Positions 8,554-16,708 of a DNA stretch of 64,000 nt are shown piece by piece. The notes under the pieces are model-generated. The model was given only the letters and a program-made list of their open reading frames with translations. It searched no databases and had not been told where the DNA came from. This DNA is from Fibrobacter sp. (lineage in GTDB: Bacteria; Fibrobacterota; Fibrobacteria; Fibrobacterales; Fibrobacteraceae): assembly GCA_017412605.1 (NCBI GenBank), contig JAFPWY010000015.1:1-64000 (forward strand), read 5' to 3'. The first letter of the stretch is position 1, and each line of letters opens with the position of its first letter. Made by a program: the position numbers and the translations under genes.

Positions 8554-9183
8554 TTGGTTCATTGTCTAGGGCCTTGGGACGTCTTCCAAGGCGACTTTAA
8601 GACCGTCGAAAACCTTACCCGCGAAGCCTTCTGGAACGTTTACCGTCCCGGATGCACCGAGCATTACGTGCTGCACTGCTACAGGAGCGAGCCCGACTTT
8701 GTGCCGGAACTCTCGCTCGTGCTGGAAGTGGACGGCGAAATCATCGGGCACGTGATGTACGCGTGGTCGCACATCGACGCCGACGACGGGCGCAAAATCC
8801 GCATGATGACCTTCGGGCCCATCAGCATCCGCCCCGACTGCAAGCGCAAGGGATACGGGAAAACTCTGCTCGACCATTCCATGCGAATTGCCGCCGAGAT
8901 GGGCGCGGGCTGCCTCCTGATTTGCGGGAACATCGCGTTCTACGGCAAGAGCGGCTTCGTGGTCGCGAGCACCAGGGGAATCCGCTATGCCGACGACCCC
9001 GAAAGCGACGCGCCCTACTTCCTCTGCAAGGAACTGCAGGAAGGGTTCCTCGACGGAATCACCGGCAGCTACCGCGACCCCGAACCGTACTTTGTCGCGA
9101 TGCGCAACCCCGAGGCGTTCGAGAAGTACGACGCGGAATTCCCGCCGAAGGAAAAGCTCAAATTGCCTGGGCAGTTAGGGTAA
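8554..9183 (+). CDS. GNAT family N-acetyltransferase
   Basis: About 209 residues with the GNAT core: beta strand ISIRPDCKRKGYGKTLLDH, containing the acetyl-CoA loop KRKGYGK, then CLLICGNIAFYGKSGFVVAS. The C-terminal part (PYFLCKELQEGFLDGI) fits predicted acetyltransferases of small molecules. Start choice is uncertain. The open frame begins with TTG 8554 without a nearby Shine-Dalgarno, while an ATG at 8537 with CGGAGA in front opens a different frame that stops after 10 codons. A one-base indel near 8550-8570 may have damaged the N-terminus. GC-rich codon use contrasts with the AT-rich flanks. Confidence 0.75.
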   Translation: MVHCLGPWDVFQGDFKTVENLTREAFWNVYRPGCTEHYVLHCYRSEPDFVPELSLVLEVDGEIIGHVMYAWSHIDADDGRKIRMMTFGPISIRPDCKRKGYGKTLLDHSMRIAAEMGAGCLLICGNIAFYGKSGFVVASTRGIRYADDPESDAPYFLCKELQEGFLDGITGSYRDPEPYFVAMRNPEAFEKYDAEFPPKEKLKLPGQLG

Positions 9184-9199
9184 ATTGCGATTGAGTCAT

Positions 9200-9240
9200 C
9201 TTGAGCGAAGAATCTTGCTTGTCATTGCGAGGAGCGTAGC
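9200..9240. repeat. Dispersed intergenic repeat-like sequence
   Basis: The text TTGTCATTGCGAGGAGCGTA followed by GCGACGAAGCAATCT is of the REP-like kind seen scattered between genes in many bacteria. Only one copy was noticed in this window. Confidence 0.4.
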
Positions 9241-9287
9241 GACGAAGCAATCTCTACTTAAATGATACGCAAGATTGCTAGAAGCAG

Positions 9288-9322
9288 GCGTCAGGAGGAA
9301 CCCTTCTGGCGCTTTTTCTTTA
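9288..9322 (+). terminator. Terminator downstream of GNAT gene
   Basis: GCGTCAG (9288-9294) pairs with CTGGCGC (9306-9312, one G-T pair), followed by TTTTTCTTT. Confidence 0.65.
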
Positions 9323-9327
9323 AAAAT

Positions 9328-9420
9328 GCCACGAATTTGACGATGTTTTTCTAAAAAATGCCACGAATTTGACGATGGATTGGCGCATTTGCCGAAATTT
9401 TGCTAAAAAACGGTATTTTT
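9328..9420. repeat. Repeat copies b and c; probable second ORF6N 3' remnant
   Basis: The 18-bp core GCCACGAATTTGACGATG occurs twice (9328-9345, 9360-9377). The second copy continues into CCGAAATTTTGCTAAAAAAC, matching the tail of the 8082 copy. This part of the 387-base gap between the GNAT gene and the next gene holds no other coding signal. Confidence 0.6.
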
Positions 9421-9433
9421 GTCTTGGATTCAA

Positions 9434-9524
9434 AAATACACATAATGTATAAAAAATGTTGTATTTTTTGCTCTCTTCCCTTGTTTTTTCTTTCTAACAA
9501 ATCTATATTACACATAGTGTGTAA
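9434..9524. promoter_or_regulatory. Two related palindromic operator-like sites
   Basis: A perfect palindrome TTACACA-TAG-TGTGTAA lies at 9508-9524 and a similar imperfect one (ATACACATAATGTAT) begins near 9436. Both precede the three-gene cassette starting at 9572, as expected for autoregulation by its HTH protein. Confidence 0.5.
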
Positions 9525-9571
9525 TTTGATATAGGAGAAGCGAAATATCTTAAAAACATAAAGGAGTCAAA

Positions 9572-9973
9572 GTGGATTGTGGTGAGAAAAAAGATGAACT
9601 AAAAGTTGCACCGTCTCGTAATCCGTATATTGTGTGGGATGATTTTGTTGCTCTGTGCAAATCAGGTGAAGGAATTCTTGTGTATGAAGATGCCCCCTCT
9701 GATGATGCCAATAGGTTTTTAAAATTGTACACGGATGAGGATATTGCTTCTTGGTTTGCTTCGTTGACGTCGAAACCCAAATTTATAAAGGTTGTCAAAC
9801 TGGAAAAAAATATAATGGAAGGCCCGGCAGGGACACCTGTATATTCTTATTCATTGAACTATGGTACTCATAATCTTTATGTGGCGATATTTGAACGATT
9901 AAAAAGTGAAGAACTACAGCAGATTCTTAAATCGCTGAAACTAAACAAGCCAAAACTCAAAATCATAAATTGA
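9572..9973 (+). CDS. Hypothetical protein, first gene of a regulator cassette
   Basis: 133 residues beginning with GTG 9572 behind AAGGAG at 9561-9566. No family is recognised. The centre (FIKVVKLEKN ... YSYSLNYGTHNLYVAIFERL) looks like a small alpha/beta domain. It precedes a zinc-ribbon/HTH protein by 40 bases, the gene order of some toxin-antitoxin pairs, and sits behind palindromic operator-like sites. A toxin role is possible but not shown by any motif. Confidence 0.65.
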   Translation: MDCGEKKDELKVAPSRNPYIVWDDFVALCKSGEGILVYEDAPSDDANRFLKLYTDEDIASWFASLTSKPKFIKVVKLEKNIMEGPAGTPVYSYSLNYGTHNLYVAIFERLKSEELQQILKSLKLNKPKLKIIN

Positions 9974-10013
9974 TTTTACTTTAAGAATGACGAAAACAAA
10001 AAGGAATGCTTAT

Positions 10014-10604
10014 ATGAAAAATGTATCTGAATGCCCTGTTTGTGATTCTAAAAATATCGAAATCATTCATAAGGTTAAAAAAATTTTCGTGCCTATGGCA
10101 GAATTTGCCAATCAAAATGTTTGCGTTTGTCATTGTAAAGAATGCGGCGCAAGAATTCGATTGGATTCGGACTCTCGAGAAGAAGTAGAAAAACAAAAAA
10201 AGATAAAAGGCGACGAAAGCATGCCTTCGTTGATTGAAAAAATCAATAATGCAGGCTATTCCGATGCCCGTTTGGAGCGGGCCCTTGATTTGGCTCCGCA
10301 TACGGTGTATCGCTGGAAGCAGGGAAAGCAGATTTCTGCAACTGTGTTGGCCTTGGCTCGTTATATTGCATCTCAGCCGAAATTGATTGATTTTGCCGAA
10401 GAAGGCTTTGCCGATGGCGATTTGAAAGTCAATGTCGAAAGTCCGGAAGAGGATTCCCGGGAATTAGAAAATGATGAATATCAAACGGATGGGCATTATC
10501 AGCTTGGTAATGCTGATGTTGCCCATGGTGAAAATGTGATAGATCTTTATGCCTATTTTAATCCTTGTTCTGCGTATGAAGGAGCGTTTGCCCTATGCAA
10601 GTAG
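10014..10604 (+). CDS. Zinc-ribbon plus HTH protein (MqsA/YgiT-like arrangement)
   Basis: The ATG at 10014 has AAGGA at the right distance, better than the ATG at 9987. The N-terminus has a four-cysteine zinc ribbon (CPVCDSK and CHCKECG). Residues about 70-115 form a helix-turn-helix (YSDARLERALDLAPHTVYRW then KQGKQ). A YgiT-type zinc finger joined to an XRE-like HTH is the layout of MqsA-type antitoxins, which bind operator palindromes. The C-terminal 80 residues are acidic and unassigned. The gene overlaps the next by 10 bases. Confidence 0.7.
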   Translation: MKNVSECPVCDSKNIEIIHKVKKIFVPMAEFANQNVCVCHCKECGARIRLDSDSREEVEKQKKIKGDESMPSLIEKINNAGYSDARLERALDLAPHTVYRWKQGKQISATVLALARYIASQPKLIDFAEEGFADGDLKVNVESPEEDSRELENDEYQTDGHYQLGNADVAHGENVIDLYAYFNPCSAYEGAFALCK

Positions 10605-10996
10605 AATCCAAAGTCTTGAGTGAAGAATTTCGCCAGGAGGCGAATGGAAGATATATGCTTCTTGGCATTTATCGAACAGGAAAAGTTGTGAACAATCTTC
10701 CAAAGGAAAAGCGCTGGAAAGACCCGATGCGTTGGTGTTTTTTTGCCGGTGTAAAGTTGGATCGTTCTGTTGATGCGAATCATTATGTCGTCAGGTCCAT
10801 CTCGACGAATGGCACGAGCCTTATGTCTGATATCCCTCTGGAAATCAGAGCGGAGGGCGACGACTTTGTCCAGCTTCCGATACGGGTAATCATGGATATG
10901 AAGGGTCCCGGAGAAATCATCGTCAATGTTTGTAAAGTTGATACCGGTGAGGTTTATTGCGAACTGGGCCGCTTTACGGTGGTCGAAAACGACTAG
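10595..10996 (+). CDS. Small hypothetical protein (DUF6941-like)
   Basis: 133 residues, ATG 10595, overlapping the zinc-ribbon/HTH gene by 10 bases, so translationally coupled. The sequence (YMLLGIYRTGKVVNNLP ... LPIRVIMDMKGPGEIIVNV) suggests an all-beta domain resembling DUF6941-type proteins. This is a weak family call; its role with the two preceding genes is unknown. Confidence 0.6.
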   Translation: MQVESKVLSEEFRQEANGRYMLLGIYRTGKVVNNLPKEKRWKDPMRWCFFAGVKLDRSVDANHYVVRSISTNGTSLMSDIPLEIRAEGDDFVQLPIRVIMDMKGPGEIIVNVCKVDTGEVYCELGRFTVVEND

Positions 10997-11007
10997 ATGA
11001 ACTTATA

Positions 11008-11222
11008 ATGCTTATCATTTCTTACAGACCGGGCGATGACCAGTTCTGGATCGGCTGCACGATGGCCGAGGCCCGCGCGACTTGAAGGTGTGCTACTACG
11101 ACGTGCCGCACCATCCGTTTCACCACCTGTGGAATGCCTACAGCCCGTTTGCAAAGTGCGACATCATCGAAATCTCGGACATCTCCGAACTGAAAACCGT
11201 CAAGCCTGTCGTGAGGGACTAG
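11008..11222 (+). pseudogene. Frameshifted small gene remnant
   Basis: ATG 11008 opens MLIISYRPGDDQFWIGCTMA and hits a stop at 11083. The adjacent frame continues seamlessly with DLKVCYYDVPHHPFHHLWNA onward to 11222. Codon use is GC-rich like core genes, not like the AT-rich neighbours. One indel near 11078 would restore a single 70-residue product. Family not recognised. Confidence 0.55.
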
Positions 11223-11226
11223 GCGC

Positions 11227-11346
11227 ATGGCCGAATTCTTCAGGTACTTCAAGGCGCTACTGTTCAACCGGTACATGAGAACGGCCTATTCCGTGAGCGA
11301 CGAAATCCCCGCATTCAAGGCCTTTTACGAGAAGTGGTACGGGTGA
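11227..11346 (+). CDS. Short ORF, 39 residues, following the remnant
   Basis: MAEFFRYFKALLFNRYMRTA then YSVSDEIPAFKAFYEKWYG, ATG four bases after the stop of the frameshifted remnant. Core-like codon use suggests both belonged to one former locus. Too short to assign and may itself be a fragment. Confidence 0.4.
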   Translation: MAEFFRYFKALLFNRYMRTAYSVSDEIPAFKAFYEKWYG

Positions 11347-11391
11347 TATTGCGGGAGGGGGATGTCCCTAAAATCCCGAACTCGGTGGTGT

Positions 11392-11616
11392 TTAATCTTT
11401 CCGTTTAGATTCGTGGCTCAAATCGTCAAGTGTTCGCAATTTGAATGAGCCCATGGTCCCTGCACGGCATTCTGCACAAATCTCTTGCTCTGGATGTTCT
11501 GCTGCCATCTGCTCGATGTCTCTAGCAAAAGATTGTACCGCTGAAATAACATCCTTAATCGTTCCGCTGTGAACGCACGCAGCCGACCAACTTTGTTCTA
11601 AGATTTCATTCGTCAT
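11392..11616 (-). CDS. Small CxxC hypothetical protein
   Basis: 74 residues from ATG 11616 (GAGGG in front). The start MTNEILEQSW is preferred to one 16 codons earlier that lacks a ribosome site. Contains one CAEC pair. It lies 7 bases downstream of the UDG-like gene and is the last gene of a three-gene unit with EcsC. Confidence 0.55.
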   Translation of the reverse strand: MTNEILEQSWSAACVHSGTIKDVISAVQSFARDIEQMAAEHPEQEICAECRAGTMGSFKLRTLDDLSHESKRKD

Positions 11617-11623
11617 CTTACCC

Positions 11624-12451
11624 TCAAGGTTTAGTGACGCCAAGATTCTTGAGTGTTGCGGCAAGGATGTCGAGGATTTTCAAGTAACCCTTCTTCTTGT
11701 TCCTGGTCAAAAAACCCGGATGGTAACTTCTGATGAAGAGTGTGTTATTCCAGTTGAAGACTTTCACGAATTCAAGTAGTGGCTCATTCGGGTTGGTGCA
11801 TTCGGGCAGGGAGCGAAGGTCGGTGTCTTTCCAGTTCTTGGGCAAGTTAAACCAATCCTCTAAAATCCAATCGTAGTTTGGTCCAGTGAACAGCATGGCC
11901 ACCTTTGGTCGTGTGAGTTCAAGAAGTCCTTTGAACGCCTTGTTTGAGTAGTCCAGGAGCGCCGCCAGTTCATCGCGGTTCATTGCGCCTTTTCTCAATG
12001 GGGACTTTCCATCAAGATCGCACGCCAGGAGGTTTCCCCAAGCCACCCCTGCAGAGAGCAAGTCAGCCATGTTATCTGCGCCTGAAACTTTGACATTGGC
12101 TTTCCAGAAGGGAGAGTTGATGGTTCTAGCCGAAGTTGATCCATATCGGTTCAATAGAAAGTCGGTCTGCCCTTCCATTAGGATGTAGTCGCTCGAATAT
12201 TTGCCGTGGTACGATTCGGAACTGTGGAAGGATGAACCTATGGTTTCAGGATTTCCGCCCCAACCATTGGTTTCCTGACCCACAATAAGTAAGGACTGGC
12301 CGGGTACGTAATTGGGCCCAACCATTGTCCTTAGCGGAGCGGAAAGCCGCTTCTTGATGGCCTCGCTCACATTCATAGTTCCAAGAGATTCGTACATGCG
12401 GCGAAGCATCTTGTTCAGCTCTACGCTCCAAAGGTCTGCTTGGTTGATCAT
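11624..12451 (-). CDS. Uracil-DNA-glycosylase-fold-like protein
   Basis: 275 residues with a clear GGAGG before the ATG. Landmarks resemble the UDG superfamily: LLIVGQETNGWGG (residues about 54-66, where glycosylases have GQDP), SPFWK, RPKVAMLFTGPNYD, and SYHPGFL near the end (the HP motif). The Asp of the classical motif is replaced by Glu and the linkage to uracil excision is not established; diverged UDG-fold proteins of unknown activity are common in accessory regions. Located between EcsC and a small CxxC protein in one operon. Confidence 0.6.
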   Translation of the reverse strand: MINQADLWSVELNKMLRRMYESLGTMNVSEAIKKRLSAPLRTMVGPNYVPGQSLLIVGQETNGWGGNPETIGSSFHSSESYHGKYSSDYILMEGQTDFLLNRYGSTSARTINSPFWKANVKVSGADNMADLLSAGVAWGNLLACDLDGKSPLRKGAMNRDELAALLDYSNKAFKGLLELTRPKVAMLFTGPNYDWILEDWFNLPKNWKDTDLRSLPECTNPNEPLLEFVKVFNWNNTLFIRSYHPGFLTRNKKKGYLKILDILAATLKNLGVTKP

Positions 12452-12461
12452 CTGTTGCCTC

Positions 12462-13127
12462 CTATGCTGCTATCCGGGAATCGGTTTCGTCACATCCTCT
12501 CAAGAAAGTTCCGATAGCGATGTTGCCAATAATATTTGATGTGACGCCATCTACTACACCGCCTAGTACCCCACCAGCAAAAGGAATGAGTTTTCCGAGC
12601 TGGATTATGGACTTCTCGCTGAATTTTGAGATGAGTTTGAGTCCAACCATGGAGTTGATGCGTCCTAGTAGGCTTCGGGGAATCGCTTTGCAAATCGCTC
12701 CGCGGGCGATTGCTTCTGCTACGGAGATTCCCATCGGGCGCAGCATCTTGTCAAGAGATTCCCCGGCTAGCGATAGGAGGACTAGAGATTGGACCCTGTC
12801 ATCCTTGAGGTCGTAACCACCGATTGCGGCAATCGCGGCAATCATCCTCAGATGGATGATGTAGGTGGACATGATGTTTGCTGGCAGGGTTACGGGAAGC
12901 GCGGGCAATCCGGGGACGCCCGTGATAAAGCCGTCGATAGCGCACTTGACATTCTGCCAGCGGACAAGGGCGTTTGCGGCGTCCTTCCGGTCGGTGTAAT
13001 CTTTGAGGTAGGATGCCGCCAGTTCTTTGGCCGATTCCATGCCGGGGATGTTTCCGTCTACGACGGCCTCGTAGCCCTTTTGGAGAAGGGTCACGAGTTG
13101 GGAAGGGGTTGTTGCATTAGTGTCCAT
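12462..13127 (-). CDS. EcsC family protein
   Basis: 221 residues, start behind AAGGAGTT. The sequence fits EcsC: ESAKELAASYLKDY, GFITGVPGLPALPVTLPAN, then a hydrophobic Gly-rich C-terminal part (IPFAGGVLGGVVDGVTSNII). EcsC-family proteins are membrane-associated and of ill-defined function, and are frequently found among defence genes. Ten bases separate it from the UDG-like gene downstream. The 193-base gap upstream is divergent with the 13321 gene and probably holds both promoters. Confidence 0.75.
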   Translation of the reverse strand: MDTNATTPSQLVTLLQKGYEAVVDGNIPGMESAKELAASYLKDYTDRKDAANALVRWQNVKCAIDGFITGVPGLPALPVTLPANIMSTYIIHLRMIAAIAAIGGYDLKDDRVQSLVLLSLAGESLDKMLRPMGISVAEAIARGAICKAIPRSLLGRINSMVGLKLISKFSEKSIIQLGKLIPFAGGVLGGVVDGVTSNIIGNIAIGTFLRGCDETDSRIAA

Positions 13128-13320
13128 TACGGAACTCCTTATTATGTTTAACTTTGTTACATCTCTCTATGTCGCTTATAGAGTTTTGATTTAAAAATAC
13201 ACTTATTTTTTAAAATTTGCAACATTTTTTTTGTTTTTTAGAAAAAAGTTTATAAAAGGCTTCTAAATGTTTAAATTGTGCTATATTTATACCATCTGGT
13301 CAATATCTTTGGAGGTCAAA

Positions 13321-14469
13321 ATGTCCCAGGGTCTGATTTCTCTCGTTGACGAATTATGGGAAGAGCTGGAAATCCCTGTATGCATGGCCGCGTATGTCGG
13401 GGAAAAATATGAAGAGCAAGATGAAAAGATTCTTGTTATTGGTGATGGAATGTATGTGGCGGAAGAGATCACGCCTGAGCAATTTTACGGAAACGAAAAT
13501 GGCTTGTCTACCGGGCAGCAGCAGTGGCTCAATTACCGTGCTGCTGTAAAATTGAGAAAAAGCCGATTCTTTCGGAATATTGAAAGATCCTTAAAAAGAG
13601 CTGGCTACTCTATGGACGATATTGCCATGTTCAACTTTTTTCAACGCCCTATAGCAATGCATGGAGCTGGCGATCATAAATGCGTTGATGCTGCTATTGA
13701 CATTGAAATGGGTATGAAAACATGTCACAGGGCAATAGAATTGCTTTGCCCTACCAAAGTTGTAGTTACGTCAAAAAAGATTATGACTTTGTTGGAAACG
13801 TTCCATTCCCGTTACTTTTCAGATGAATTTTGGACTTTTGCGGAGAAAACAAACTTCAAATATATTTGGGTAAGCCACCCATCGTCGCTTCATTGGAATA
13901 AATCTCAGCCAGGGCAACTGTATTCTTCAAGAGAAAGATTTGAGAATTTTATAACGCACGGCCAAGAACGTTTCCGGTCGTTGTCGGAGCAATTCCAAAC
14001 AGCTATCGATAGGCGTGATTTGGATGAGCTTATTCGCCTTGCAAAAGATTTTCAGGCAGAAGTTGATTTTATGGATAGAAAGCGAAAGGGCAAATGTGGT
14101 GTAGTAAAAACCGCGGAAGATGAAGAAAAATATGTCATTAATTGCAAAAAAGCTCGCATCGCCAAAAAGGCGAATAAAGTGTGCGTTGTAATAACGGACC
14201 TTTTACAAAGATGCCTTAGCGACATAAGGCAGGTTCAGGAAACGGTTGTTCCTTCCCTAGATAACCTTCATCAAGAAGAAATAAAGATGGAAATGACTAT
14301 ACGGCGTAAGATGGCGCATAAAGACGCCGAAGTTGAAATCACTAAATTTAAGGAAGAGTTTGCGCAGGAGGACGTGGTAAGAGAACAGGTTGAGAAAGGT
14401 ATAAATCAGATTTCGAATGTTCTCGATACGCAGTTGGCCGCGATTGACGCTCTGATAGCTTCGATATAG
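13321..14469 (+). CDS. Second UDG-fold-like protein with C-terminal coiled coil
   Basis: Start ATG 13321 is preceded by GGAGG at 13310-13314; 382 residues. The N-terminal 200 residues show a UDG-superfamily-like pattern: KILVIGDGMY (about 37-45), SRFFRNIERSLKRAG, IAMFNFFQRPI, PTKVVVTSKKI, and WVSHPSSLHWN (HP motif). The C-terminal 160 residues are Lys/Glu-rich and predicted coiled coil. It faces away from the operon that carries another UDG-like gene and EcsC. Enzymatic activity unknown. Confidence 0.55.
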   Translation: MSQGLISLVDELWEELEIPVCMAAYVGEKYEEQDEKILVIGDGMYVAEEITPEQFYGNENGLSTGQQQWLNYRAAVKLRKSRFFRNIERSLKRAGYSMDDIAMFNFFQRPIAMHGAGDHKCVDAAIDIEMGMKTCHRAIELLCPTKVVVTSKKIMTLLETFHSRYFSDEFWTFAEKTNFKYIWVSHPSSLHWNKSQPGQLYSSRERFENFITHGQERFRSLSEQFQTAIDRRDLDELIRLAKDFQAEVDFMDRKRKGKCGVVKTAEDEEKYVINCKKARIAKKANKVCVVITDLLQRCLSDIRQVQETVVPSLDNLHQEEIKMEMTIRRKMAHKDAEVEITKFKEEFAQEDVVREQVEKGINQISNVLDTQLAAIDALIASI

Positions 14470-14494
14470 CGTTAAGACGGCAGGGATAAATTTA

Positions 14495-14524
14495 GGGCGT
14501 CGGAGTATTCCGGCGCCTGTTTTT
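14495..14524 (+). terminator. Terminator of the 13321 gene
   Basis: GGCGTCGG (14496-14503) pairs with CCGGCGCC (14510-14517), one G-T pair, followed by TGTTTTT. Confidence 0.75.
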
Positions 14525-14530
14525 ACAGGA

Positions 14531-15280
14531 TCACTTTGATTTTTTTCTTTTTCGTTTAGCTTCTGCTTCAAAACCTAATTGCCAAAATCCCATATCGATT
14601 AGTTTCATTTGAGGGTATTTGATTTTGTGATTAATCTTCATCTCTTTACGGATGGCCTCAAGATCTTTGCTATGGGTGTTGTAAAAATCACAGAGTTGTT
14701 TAATAGATTTCTCTGAAAATGTGTTAGAAGGTTTTTCTTCGTCCGTTTTTTTCTTACGTTTAGTGCCTTTTACAGCCTTCTTAAAAAAACGATCATACGC
14801 TGGGGCGCAACCTAAAGTTCCCATTAAAACTTTTGTAACTAGGACATCTGAAATTTTATGGCTTACATCGGCATATTCAGGCAATTTTTTTCGAAGAGTA
14901 TCATATGATTCCCTTATTTCCTCCTTTAAATCTTTTAAGAGAGCCCAGTTCTCCACAACTTGTTTGCAGGAAGCTCCTAATAGACAATCATATTTGTTTT
15001 TTAGAATGATTTTTATTACGTCATTATGGATTTTATAATCTCTTTGCAGTAGGAATGAATTTCTTAACATCCCCCAACTTGCAAGATAAAAGGCCAGATG
15101 CAGGCACAAGGCGTCGTAATCTTTATTGTTAAGTCTCTTCTTGCGTGCTAGATAAAATTGCTCATAGCAGTGTTCCCAAGATTTATACCGGCTATTTTCT
15201 TCTTTGCAATTATTATAGAAGGTTATGAGGGCATTTTTAAATGCCGTATATCGATCGATTTGATTGTTTGTGTTGGCCAT
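14531..15280 (-). CDS. Helical hypothetical protein, last gene of ATPase-TOPRIM operon
   Basis: 249 residues, strongly basic and alpha-helical, ending in a Lys/Arg tail (AEAKRKRKKSK). The middle contains LCLHLAFYLASWGMLRNSFL and DYKIHNDVIKIIL. No family name recognised. Its ATG is one base after the stop of the ExoX_C-like gene, so the two are translationally coupled. A basic tail suggests nucleic-acid contact (inference). Confidence 0.65.
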   Translation of the reverse strand: MANTNNQIDRYTAFKNALITFYNNCKEENSRYKSWEHCYEQFYLARKKRLNNKDYDALCLHLAFYLASWGMLRNSFLLQRDYKIHNDVIKIILKNKYDCLLGASCKQVVENWALLKDLKEEIRESYDTLRKKLPEYADVSHKISDVLVTKVLMGTLGCAPAYDRFFKKAVKGTKRKKKTDEEKPSNTFSEKSIKQLCDFYNTHSKDLEAIRKEMKINHKIKYPQMKLIDMGFWQLGFEAEAKRKRKKSK

Positions 15281-15281
15281 A

Positions 15282-15980
15282 TTACAGTTCCTTAAAGTCT
15301 ACGGCGAATCCACTGATATTCAAAGTTGCCCATTTAAGATAGTCCATATCGTTCTCGGCGACATACCTTATTGTCTTGCCTTTATATTTTCCGAAGGTTA
15401 ATGTGTCGTCTGGATGTTGATCCTCAATATGATAGCTTTCAAGGTCTTTTGATCTTTCTTTTACCAATGCGTCCATATCAAAGAACGCAAAATAATACGC
15501 GATGTTCTGAGCTGCCCATTGTACCCATGGCCAATCTGTGTGAACCACCTCTGCTAAGGTTCTCCCTTTATATTTGCCCATTTCCAAAACATCGTTGATG
15601 CCGATTAATTTAGCGGGTTCAGCTGTTGGGTCATTTAGAATATCCAACAGCACCCATGAACCGCATGCTGCACAAGGAATGCCTCGAGGCGTTGTGTCGC
15701 TCTTTAGGCACCAGCTTTGTTCTGGATCGTTTTCCCTTGCATCAGCTCTTTCGCCATTCCGATAATAGAAACCATAAGCGTCTCCGTATTTTCCGCCTTT
15801 TCCGCCGGGCTTCACTTCGTGCACTTCTACGTATTGTGATTTGTAGTAATTAGATATTCTACCGTCAGGATATCGCTGCGCGCGAAACGGTAAGACCCTG
15901 CCTATGTCATAATAGATGGAAATAAGGCTATTGCGAAGACCTTTTTTGTTGATGCTTCTTATTAGTTCGTTTTTATCCAT
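15282..15980 (-). CDS. Protein with two ExoX-C-like GKYKG motifs
   Basis: The start at 15980 (MDKNELIRSINKKGLRNSLI) is chosen because GGGAGGAACC precedes it. The 232-residue product has a Cys pair (PCAACG) in the middle and two copies of the short exonuclease-X C-terminal-type module: MGKYKGRTLAEVVHTDWPWV and FGKYKGKTIRYVAENDMDYL. This module normally accompanies DnaQ-type exonucleases and may bind nucleic acid ends; no exonuclease catalytic domain is visible. It is the third gene of a four-gene operon, 11 bases after the TOPRIM gene. Confidence 0.6.
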   Translation of the reverse strand: MDKNELIRSINKKGLRNSLISIYYDIGRVLPFRAQRYPDGRISNYYKSQYVEVHEVKPGGKGGKYGDAYGFYYRNGERADARENDPEQSWCLKSDTTPRGIPCAACGSWVLLDILNDPTAEPAKLIGINDVLEMGKYKGRTLAEVVHTDWPWVQWAAQNIAYYFAFFDMDALVKERSKDLESYHIEDQHPDDTLTFGKYKGKTIRYVAENDMDYLKWATLNISGFAVDFKEL

Positions 15981-15991
15981 GGTTCCTCCCG

Positions 15992-16708
15992 CTACATAAA
16001 CGCTAATCCAAAATTCGTACGTCGTTCCAAAGAATTGCGACCTACCTGGATTTCTTTCCACGATTCCTTGTGATTATCCGTCAGCGACAATTCAGGTTTC
16101 GGTTTGTATGCGAAGTCGGACTTTGAAATAAAATTGATGAATCCGGGAATGTTTTCCCTGTAATGCAGGGCGAAATTTACGGCATCAATCTCTTTGTCCT
16201 TGTCGTTGGAATTTTGCTTGTTGTAAAGCACGTGATCCAAGTTGCACGACATGTAGTAGGCGTTATAGGGGACTTTCCAGATTGTCGGTGTGCTCGCCAA
16301 ACGCAAAAGGTTTTTCGCCTTTCTTGAATTGCGCTCGATGATATTTTCCCGAACAGGGCATAGGATTTTGTCCAGGGTGTAGAAGGGTGCATCCACATTG
16401 CCCTGCACTACATAGCTTTCCGCGACAAAAGCGCCATCGGTATCTACGATGTGGATGATGCGTTCGAAATGCTCCGGTTTTAAGCGGTAGGAATCGGCCC
16501 ACCTCTTGACGACCTCGGCAATCTTCTTCGTGATATCTGCTGTGCCGACTTTTTGGTGCGTGTCCTTGTCGAACTCCGTCGTGATATCGCAATGCATCAC
16601 GTGGGTATAGACGGTATCCTTGTCGAAATGGCGGGAAAGGAGCACGCCGAGGGCGGTTTCGTCGGAGGGACCTTCAACAATGACGAATATGACTTTTTTA
16701 CGAGGCAT
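15992..16708 (-). CDS. TOPRIM-domain protein paired with AAA ATPase
   Basis: Start ATG 16708 lies 5 bases after GGAGG. The 238-residue protein opens with KKVIFVIVEGPSDETALGVL, giving the TOPRIM Glu12, and continues to IIHIVDTDGAF with the D-x-D pair Asp89/Asp91. These are the metal-binding residues of TOPRIM nucleases such as those of OLD/GajA-like, PARIS AriB and RloB-related proteins. It overlaps the ATPase gene by 11 bases. In such pairs the ATPase commonly senses and the TOPRIM protein acts as nuclease effector; that role here is inference. Confidence 0.7.
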   Translation of the reverse strand: MPRKKVIFVIVEGPSDETALGVLLSRHFDKDTVYTHVMHCDITTEFDKDTHQKVGTADITKKIAEVVKRWADSYRLKPEHFERIIHIVDTDGAFVAESYVVQGNVDAPFYTLDKILCPVRENIIERNSRKAKNLLRLASTPTIWKVPYNAYYMSCNLDHVLYNKQNSNDKDKEIDAVNFALHYRENIPGFINFISKSDFAYKPKPELSLTDNHKESWKEIQVGRNSLERRTNFGLAFM

